Below, piece by piece: positions 57,650-64,000 of a DNA stretch of 64,000 bases (positions are counted from its first letter, which is position 1; each line of letters begins with the position of its first letter). Under the pieces are notes generated by a model. It did no database searches. It had not been told where the DNA came from and saw only the letters and a program-made list of their open reading frames with translations. The translations under genes and the position numbers were made by a program. Source of the stretch: Candidatus Heimdallarchaeota archaeon (GTDB lineage Archaea > Asgardarchaeota > Heimdallarchaeia > Heimdallarchaeales > Heimdallarchaeaceae); contig JAUVXV010000016.1 in the NCBI GenBank assembly GCA_030603365.1, positions 26,274 to 90,273 on the forward strand, given 5' to 3'.

Positions 57650-60600
57650 TTACCTTTTTTTATCAATCAACAGATTAATTTCATCTTCCCATTCTTTGTG
57701 AGGAGTAGTTAATTTTTTGTTAGAAAGAATTTTAATGATATTGTTAATCGATTCTTTTGCAATTCTTCTCATGTAAGGATTGGTATTAGGAAAATAGAAT
57801 AATGCTTCTTCATGTGTTGAAATCCATTCACCTTTAGAATAATTTAAAGCATTTAAACCCAATTTACCTTGTTCAGAATATGTTCTAGTTCTTTGTGAAT
57901 CACGGCCCATATAATAAGTAATTTCTACTTTTTCCTCTTTCAATAATCTAATATCCTCAATCACAAGTTCCCAATCATTATCTTTGAGAGCCTTAGGAAA
58001 AGTCAGATATTTACAATTGTTGTTTTCTATCATAGTTTGAATTGTACCAATTACAGCATCAGTAAATTCACACCACAGTGAATAATAATCAAGAATAAGA
58101 TAAATATACATCCTCATTAACACAATAGGATTATCAAATCCAATTCTAGGATTAAATTTCATTTGTGAATTATCTTTGAGTTTTTCCAGAATTGATGAAG
58201 AGTTTGGATCACTACCAAAAACCCTATACAATTTAGCTCTCCAGTATTGTCTAGCGAGATTTGCCCCTTTTCCATCTGATTCTTTACCTCCCAAAAATCG
58301 AATGTTTAACCTATTAGCATCTTTCTCATATTTGATAGGAAAATTTCCAAGCATTTCTTTTTTTAAGTGAGGATACTTCCTAATAACATCATTAATGTTA
58401 ATGTAGACATTTATAGGTGGCATTTCATTTTCAGAGTTTATTGGTTGACCGCCTGTTGGGGGTGAAATAGGATATGTAATAAGTTCATTTTTAAGATTGA
58501 TGTGATTGCTATTGTCATCCAACAAAACCACTAGTCTTTTTCCTGAACCTTTGTTGAATAATCCTTGAGGGAGCCTATGGGGTTTATTCGCTTTCTGTAA
58601 TATTAGAGTAGTTGCGATAAGAGAATATCTTGAGATATTTTCATCATCCTTAGAAATTGTTTCTATAAGTTTATCAAAGATTTCAGCTTTGTTTTTAAAT
58701 TTCACAACATCCAAAAGTATTGTGTCCCCATTAAAACCTAGCATGTTATCATATAGCTTTTTGAGAGAACCAGAGAGTTTAATATTCTTTCTAACTGCAA
58801 AATTGTCTAAGGCTTCTTGAAATGGTAAATACCAGTAATGTATTTCTGTATAAGGAATTACGGAATATAATTTTTGGATTTTCGATAACCAGTTTGTATA
58901 TTTGTTAATGTTCTCAGCAGCAATTTCAACGTAGGATTGAATCGTATTATTCTTAAATGCCTTGAAATCCTCAAATTGTTTAACCAATTGTTTGAATAGA
59001 GTATTCAAAATTTCATTGTATTTCATGACGATGATTTTCTCATGGTTAGAAGCGATTTTAGTTATTTCTCGTTCATTTACCTCCATCAAAACATTGTCAA
59101 CTAAAGATTGTAGATTTTGATAGACAAGTCTAACATTTTGATAATTCAAATTCTCTTTATCTATCATCAATTTGTCAAGAATTTCAGAAGTAAAACCTTT
59201 GATCGATATCATTCCTTCCTCAACACAAAGTTTGAAACTATCTGAATGTATTGGAACTTCAATCAGCTTTTTTTTACTATTGCTAATTTTGAGATTTAGA
59301 ACCCTTACAACATTGTTAGAATCATCTAATGTTGCACTATTTTGCATTAAGGCAAGTAGTCTATGATAGTTCATAGTTCCATTGAATATAGCATTTACAT
59401 AACTTAGAGGTTTTCCTTTTTCTAAGAGTGTTTCTTTAACTAAACTATGCATAGTTCCATCCGATTTCATTTTTCGGACAAAATCGTTACCCAATATATT
59501 TAAGGTGAAAAGAACTCGCTCACTTAAACTATTTGCTATTCTTAATGCTAGTACTGAATCATTATTTGGTAGATATTTGGCGAGATATATTTGAAATTTA
59601 ACTCCATAACATCCCTTAACGTATTCTAACATTTTCTTATCCAAATCTTTGATATGCAAATTTCTGTTCAAATTGTAGATAGCGTTTTGTAATTTCGATT
59701 CTACAACAATAAACTCTAAACCTCCCCCCGTATCTGCTAGAATGAAATCATCAAACGAATGTTTGAATTTTTGCATGGAATTAGGTGCAATATATATTTT
59801 AGATTTACTAGAATGATGGGAAAGTCTTCTCAACGAATCTCTGTCTCTGTTGATTTTACACCAAGCTTCCATAAATGTTTCTCCCATATTTGTTGAATCA
59901 AGCCCCAATATCGATTGTTCGTATCCAGATATAGCTGCTAAATACTTGGCATAGGTTCTTGCTTGTTTAGAGGTAAGTTCTGGGTATATCTGCGAATAGA
60001 ATGCTTCCATTAAATCTAGCTGTTCTCTCATAAAAATTGCAGTAATTTTCTCTTTATCTACATTTTTTGTATATAATTTCAAGTAATTTCCATACAAAGC
60101 GTTATTTCCTTCTAAATTTTCTATCTGTTTTATATTTGAAGAGAAAATTATCTTAGGTACAGTATTTGATATTGATGCAAGACATCTTACACCTGTAATT
60201 ATTCTGTTAATCTGTGATAATATTTCATCCCATTTGTCTTGGTTTTTTATGTTTCCCTTGTTATCAACAAGCTCATTCCAGTGTGCATTATCAAAACATG
60301 TTGCTCTAATCAATTCAATGATTTCTAATTTTAAAATCGCTGTCTTAGATGCTTCATCTCCTTCACCCATTATTTCCAGAGTATTTTCAATAAATTCAAG
60401 TGTAAAACTTTTTTCTAAATCTAGTTCTAGTGGTAAAATGGTTGTATTATCCAAGGTTTTGATTTCAGTTGTATACTTGTTGTCTAGTACAATGTTAGGT
60501 AATAAAAACGCGTCACTTTTTCTTTTCGCTACTATTCTATCTTGATTTTCTATATAATCATAATTAGTTGGATCCTTTTTACTATTCACATTATTATTGT

Positions 60601-63268
60601 TATATTTAGATATTAATTCTCCATGTTTTTTTTGTGAACGAATATCAAGATATATGCTACTCATTTCATTTGTTGGACTACGTTTATAGATTTGCTCCTC
60701 AATAAAGTATTCGCCCAAACCCGAATAATCATTGGAAATAGCTGTTAATAGGTTGTGTGCAAGTTCGAGCGAAATATGAAAACGTTCAGCAAAAAGATTT
60801 GCAGAGACTTGAATCTCTGGGGTGATCTTACTGATTATATAGTTGAGAAGTTTCAGTTTATACTCATCATATTGTTCTTGAGATAAATCTTCTTCAACGG
60901 TTTCATCCACGGTTAGATCAGGAATCTGTTCTTCTGTCTCAGACTTATTAGTCCTGAAGAAAGACTTGATAGTCTTTTCATGTTGTTTGTTTTCGGTTTT
61001 CCTTAAGAAATACAGAACTACGTTAATATTTAGAAATAGAAAAAGAAGAACTACAACTTTGAAGATTTCAAGTATATAACCATTACTTGCGAGATAGAGT
61101 AGAAGCAATACACTAGAGGGAATATAAAGAATTAAAATAACTATTCCCACTAATTGTGAAACCATAAACAAATCCTTATAGAACGTGGAGGTAGATATCA
61201 AGAATAGTGTAGAAAGAGTTACGAATCCTGAAACAAAAACGCATATTGTGAAAGAATAAAACCCCCATTTTCCCAAATCAGGATGGAATAAGTTTAAGCT
61301 GTAACTAGTGGCAATAGTAGCAAATTTATCTGCGATTCTACTAAGAGTTTCAACTTTCAAACAAAGATAACAAAGGGATAGTGGGAGTAACCACAGTCTG
61401 AAAAGAGATTCTTTTACTTTCAACCACCATTTCTTGGGAAAACGTGCGATTTTCTTAAATTTTGTTAGTTCTCTTTCTTCCTCTTCATTCTCTCGAGCAG
61501 TTCTTCCCTCTTCTTTTCTTTTCAGCAATCCTTGACTAAAAATACAACCGAAAAAAAGCAGGAGACAACCAAATTCCAAGTACATGATTGTTGATTTTAC
61601 AGGAGAAAGAGGTTTACTACCAAGATATTCTGGATTGTCAAATGGATTTGTACTACTTGTATCGTTCAAATATTCAGAAAGATTGTATTTGAGATCATTT
61701 AGTGTAATAGTAAGTCCATCACCATAAATAGATAAAATGACTGTAACCTCATACAAGTTGGAATAAAGGGTTTGTTGTTCATTGATATTAACCTGCTTTT
61801 CATTAGAGATTTGAGTATAAATTATAGTTAATAGACCAATTTTTACGAGAACATTTATTTGTCTAATTGCATAACCAAACTCACTAAATAAAGAAAATGA
61901 AAGAGAAACATTACAATGTAGATAATCTGGTATAACTTTACAGAAATCTTTGAAAGTGAGAATTAAAGGCTCAGATGAGGGGGTGGAACAACTCTTAGTC
62001 TCAACCAACATTCTTTCCAAGCTCCCCTGTTCATGGAGTTCTGGTAAAGGTTCTATGTTGACATAGCTAGAGTTTAGAAGGTAAAAAACTCCTTGTTCTT
62101 CCGCAAATCCTTGAATGCTTAGGATTAGAGAGTCATCTGAATGAGTTAAAGGGCATTTTGTGGTTATGGTTCGAGGAGAATTAGGTTGACCATATGCTGA
62201 TATTTCCCCTGAAATCAATGTTTTTGCCCCCAGCTTAATCTCATAACTTACTGAAGTTGCTACTGAACTTCGATAACCATAATCTACTGCAACCTCTAGA
62301 ATTTGTTCAGAGTAAGATATTACAGGTTTTAAAGGAGTTAAATCAAAGGAGTGATCAAATTCATTGCTCCCCCATGCATACCAACTATAGGTATTTTCAG
62401 GAAGAAAATCTTCAAAATCTATCCCTTTTCCGGAAAGTTGTATCTTAGAAAATTGTATCTCCCCCATACATATCTCAATCACAAAATCAATCGTTAAGAA
62501 GTTTATTCCAGAATCAATTGCTATTAAAAAGGATTCAGTTGTCAGTTGATCTTCTCTAAACTCTGAAGTACTCCTAAGCTGATCGTTAACATATATTTCG
62601 AAATGTTGTTTATAAGCTGTAAAATCATTGGTTTGAAAAGAAAGTGTAAGATTGACATTATCAAAATTTCCCGAATTGTTGAAAACAGTAGTAACAGTTC
62701 GAATCACGCTTGAGGATGAGCATCCCAGAAATCTTAACCAATTAGGAACAATAGGAAATAAGGAAATATTCTCATTTATTATTACTGGTTCTATTCTTTC
62801 CACTTTTGAATAACTGAAGATTCGTACCGAACCTGATTCATACCACAACGAAGTTTGAGCTTCAACAGTAATTATTAAAATCATTGTTCCACTAAAGCTT
62901 TCAGGATAGGAAAAGAGTTGCGTAAGATTATGTCCTAGATGATCTTGGAATAAACGTTCAATAACAAAGGTAACTTCAATTTCTCCAAAAATAAAACTAA
63001 TTCTTATACCTTCATTATTGGTTTTATCACCAGAAGTAGTGAAAAACAATGTTAAGCAATTAAAATTATCTAACTCAAGTTGAAACTGAAAAGATACTTG
63101 CTGTTTAGAGTAAGTAGAATTATAATCAACAATAATGTCTGGAAAGGAAAAAAAAGATGGGTTTTTCCGTTCAATATTTTCTGTATGAAATGAAGAACTT
63201 ATACAATTTAAGAAAAGTGAACCAATGAATATTAATGTCAGCGAAATCCCTAATCTGCTTTTTTTCAT
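57650..63268 (-). CDS. Giant membrane protein with ectodomain, multi-span core and PD-(D/E)XK-like cytoplasmic part
   Basis: 1872 residues, of no family I recognise. A signal peptide (about 1-25) is followed by about 520 residues of beta-rich ectodomain with many N-x-S/T sites. A membrane helix at about 556-575 and a charged loop lead to about five further helices between 620 and 755. A cytoplasmic region of about 1100 residues then includes a helical or winged-helix-like stretch (about 800-850). FDDFILADTGGGLEFIVVES then K at about 1173-1192 fits the PD-(D/E)XK pattern D-x(n)-E-x-K, followed by a long helix and FQIYLAKYL. The TATA-like GTTTATAAATC (63294-63304, minus) is about 31 bases before the ATG. 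The function is unknown; it could be a sensor or a membrane-bound nuclease. Confidence 0.72.
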   Translation of the reverse strand: MKKSRLGISLTLIFIGSLFLNCISSSFHTENIERKNPSFFSFPDIIVDYNSTYSKQQVSFQFQLELDNFNCLTLFFTTSGDKTNNEGIRISFIFGEIEVTFVIERLFQDHLGHNLTQLFSYPESFSGTMILIITVEAQTSLWYESGSVRIFSYSKVERIEPVIINENISLFPIVPNWLRFLGCSSSSVIRTVTTVFNNSGNFDNVNLTLSFQTNDFTAYKQHFEIYVNDQLRSTSEFREDQLTTESFLIAIDSGINFLTIDFVIEICMGEIQFSKIQLSGKGIDFEDFLPENTYSWYAWGSNEFDHSFDLTPLKPVISYSEQILEVAVDYGYRSSVATSVSYEIKLGAKTLISGEISAYGQPNSPRTITTKCPLTHSDDSLILSIQGFAEEQGVFYLLNSSYVNIEPLPELHEQGSLERMLVETKSCSTPSSEPLILTFKDFCKVIPDYLHCNVSLSFSLFSEFGYAIRQINVLVKIGLLTIIYTQISNEKQVNINEQQTLYSNLYEVTVILSIYGDGLTITLNDLKYNLSEYLNDTSSTNPFDNPEYLGSKPLSPVKSTIMYLEFGCLLLFFGCIFSQGLLKRKEEGRTARENEEEERELTKFKKIARFPKKWWLKVKESLFRLWLLPLSLCYLCLKVETLSRIADKFATIATSYSLNLFHPDLGKWGFYSFTICVFVSGFVTLSTLFLISTSTFYKDLFMVSQLVGIVILILYIPSSVLLLLYLASNGYILEIFKVVVLLFLFLNINVVLYFLRKTENKQHEKTIKSFFRTNKSETEEQIPDLTVDETVEEDLSQEQYDEYKLKLLNYIISKITPEIQVSANLFAERFHISLELAHNLLTAISNDYSGLGEYFIEEQIYKRSPTNEMSSIYLDIRSQKKHGELISKYNNNNVNSKKDPTNYDYIENQDRIVAKRKSDAFLLPNIVLDNKYTTEIKTLDNTTILPLELDLEKSFTLEFIENTLEIMGEGDEASKTAILKLEIIELIRATCFDNAHWNELVDNKGNIKNQDKWDEILSQINRIITGVRCLASISNTVPKIIFSSNIKQIENLEGNNALYGNYLKLYTKNVDKEKITAIFMREQLDLMEAFYSQIYPELTSKQARTYAKYLAAISGYEQSILGLDSTNMGETFMEAWCKINRDRDSLRRLSHHSSKSKIYIAPNSMQKFKHSFDDFILADTGGGLEFIVVESKLQNAIYNLNRNLHIKDLDKKMLEYVKGCYGVKFQIYLAKYLPNNDSVLALRIANSLSERVLFTLNILGNDFVRKMKSDGTMHSLVKETLLEKGKPLSYVNAIFNGTMNYHRLLALMQNSATLDDSNNVVRVLNLKISNSKKKLIEVPIHSDSFKLCVEEGMISIKGFTSEILDKLMIDKENLNYQNVRLVYQNLQSLVDNVLMEVNEREITKIASNHEKIIVMKYNEILNTLFKQLVKQFEDFKAFKNNTIQSYVEIAAENINKYTNWLSKIQKLYSVIPYTEIHYWYLPFQEALDNFAVRKNIKLSGSLKKLYDNMLGFNGDTILLDVVKFKNKAEIFDKLIETISKDDENISRYSLIATTLILQKANKPHRLPQGLFNKGSGKRLVVLLDDNSNHINLKNELITYPISPPTGGQPINSENEMPPINVYININDVIRKYPHLKKEMLGNFPIKYEKDANRLNIRFLGGKESDGKGANLARQYWRAKLYRVFGSDPNSSSILEKLKDNSQMKFNPRIGFDNPIVLMRMYIYLILDYYSLWCEFTDAVIGTIQTMIENNNCKYLTFPKALKDNDWELVIEDIRLLKEEKVEITYYMGRDSQRTRTYSEQGKLGLNALNYSKGEWISTHEEALFYFPNTNPYMRRIAKESINNIIKILSNKKLTTPHKEWEDEINLLIDKKR

Positions 63269-63501
63269 GCTCTATATAGTACATTTGTAGTTTGATTTAT
63301 AAACTAGAGAAAGAATCTTCCCATATTCTACGGATATTCTTTATAACAAAAGAAGTCACAAAAGGAAGAGATATTTAAATTGCTATAAACTAGGAATAGT
63401 TGTTCTAACTTCCTTCTTCTTATTTAAAACTAAATAATCTATTAAATAATATGATTTCTAACAAATATTCGCTATTAAGAAAAAGAAAAGGAAAGAAAGT
63501 T

Positions 63502-64000
63502 TTATGGCCAACTTGGGGGATGATCATCTGGGTCTGTTGGGTCGGTTGGTGGAACTCTGGGGGGATACTGTTCTTCATAGTCATCAAACGTATCGTCATC
63601 AGTATCAGCATCATTGGGTTTCGTTTGGTAAACATCTTTTTCACCTGCATCATCATAATCTCCATCATCATTAAGATCAAACCATCCATTGATTTCCTCT
63701 AAATTCGTCAATCCATCATTATCATCGTCATCATCAGCGTCTGAAGCATCTAAAGGATCAAGATTCCAGAAAATTTCATCCCCGTCATTGATGAAATCCC
63801 CATCAGTGTCTGAATTATTAGGATGGGTACCAATAAAACATTCATCTATGTTTCTTAGGCCATCATTATCTTCATCTAAAGCACCATTAGAGACATTGGG
63901 GTCGTAACCATAGAACACTTCCCATGCATCATCACAACCATCATTGTCAGTATCTGTGTCATTTGGGTCAGTACCATAAGTATTGACTTCCTCTCCATCA
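63502..64000 (-). CDS. Secreted protein with thrombospondin type 3-like calcium repeats, C-terminal part
   Basis: The visible 165 residues, open past base 64000, consist of repeats of the form D-x-D-x-D-G-x-x-x-x-x-E with spacer N-x-x-D-P-x-D/N-x-D-T-D (for example DPNDTDTDNDGCDDAWEVFYG and NDGLTNLEEINGWFDLNDDG). These bind calcium in archaeal and bacterial surface proteins. The chain ends DPTDPDDHPPSWP with no membrane helix or sorting motif, so any anchor or catalytic part must be N-terminal, outside the window. It is read in the same direction as the 1872-residue gene, upstream of it. Confidence 0.8.
   Translation of the reverse strand, partial: DGEEVNTYGTDPNDTDTDNDGCDDAWEVFYGYDPNVSNGALDEDNDGLRNIDECFIGTHPNNSDTDGDFINDGDEIFWNLDPLDASDADDDDDNDGLTNLEEINGWFDLNDDGDYDDAGEKDVYQTKPNDADTDDDTFDDYEEQYPPRVPPTDPTDPDDHPPSWP

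Noticed and set aside
63420..63702. Frames on both strands rich in Met/Ile/Asp opposite the calcium repeats
   Set aside because: They are shadows created by the repetitive Asp codons of the secreted protein.

Overview
The window comes from an AT-rich archaeal chromosome, most likely an Asgard archaeon of the Heimdallarchaeia type. It carries archaeal informational genes: Orc1/Cdc6, RFC small subunit, a five-OB-fold RPA, TFB, RpoA', RpoA'', RpoB and RpoD, aIF5A, NusA, eL18 and eL30. Transcription starts look archaeal, with TATA boxes about 25-32 bases before many starts and several apparently leaderless genes. The Asgard assignment is an inference. It rests on eukaryote-like proteins (a SWS1/ZSWIM7-type SWIM protein, a PAC3/PAC4-like chaperone, an NSUN6-like methyltransferase, NOB1, NOG1) and on the very long secreted and membrane proteins; no phylogeny was run.

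Layout. 1-8.4 kb: partial NAD synthetase, tRNA-Thr, a secreted GATase1-like protein, a two-HTH regulator, RPA, a 36-residue membrane peptide and a 957-residue surface protein. 8.7-17.4 kb: a divergent TFB, a type IV pilus-like cluster (TadA-type ATPase plus a membrane platform in two genes), RFC small subunit, TruA, tRNA-Glu, an ArsR-type regulator, Orc1/Cdc6 with a 745-base upstream region that may hold an origin, tRNA-Leu and a tiny pilin-like gene. 17.6-23.7 kb: rpoD-eL18-uL13-uS9-rtcA, then uL3-uL4-uL23-uL2. 23.9-32.2 kb: a PAC2-family protein, NOG1, TrpRS, an ADP-dependent sugar kinase, two unrecognised genes, an HD phosphohydrolase and tRNA-Ala. 32.2-37.3 kb: aIF5A, uS12, rpoA'', rpoA'. 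37.7-45.2 kb: folD, a PAC3/4-like chaperone, glyA, a UbiD-family decarboxylase, tRNA-Leu, a phosphoesterase, an NSUN6-like methyltransferase, NAD kinase and NOB1. 45.2-57.6 kb: an aminotransferase, a nucleotidyltransferase with a ribbon-helix-helix head, eL30, NusA, a SWS1-like protein, RpoB, a degenerate Hef-like helicase, SurE and pyruvate phosphate dikinase. 57.6-64 kb: an 1872-residue membrane protein with a nuclease-like motif and the end of a calcium-repeat secreted protein.

Much of the window is core replication, transcription and translation machinery. Classical archaeal operons are present only as fragments: the S10-type cluster stops after uL2, the rpoD cluster lacks rpoN and rpoK, and the rpoB-rpoA-eL30-nusA-uS12 block is scattered on both strands. 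FolD and GlyA form a folate one-carbon pair, and PpdK with the ADP-dependent kinase points to sugar and pyruvate interconversion.

The best candidates for something new are the 1872-residue membrane protein (57650-63268), the 58-residue pilin-like gene overlooked because of its size (17187-17363), a two-copy inverted repeat at 16951 and 40509, and the degenerate helicase upstream of rpoB.
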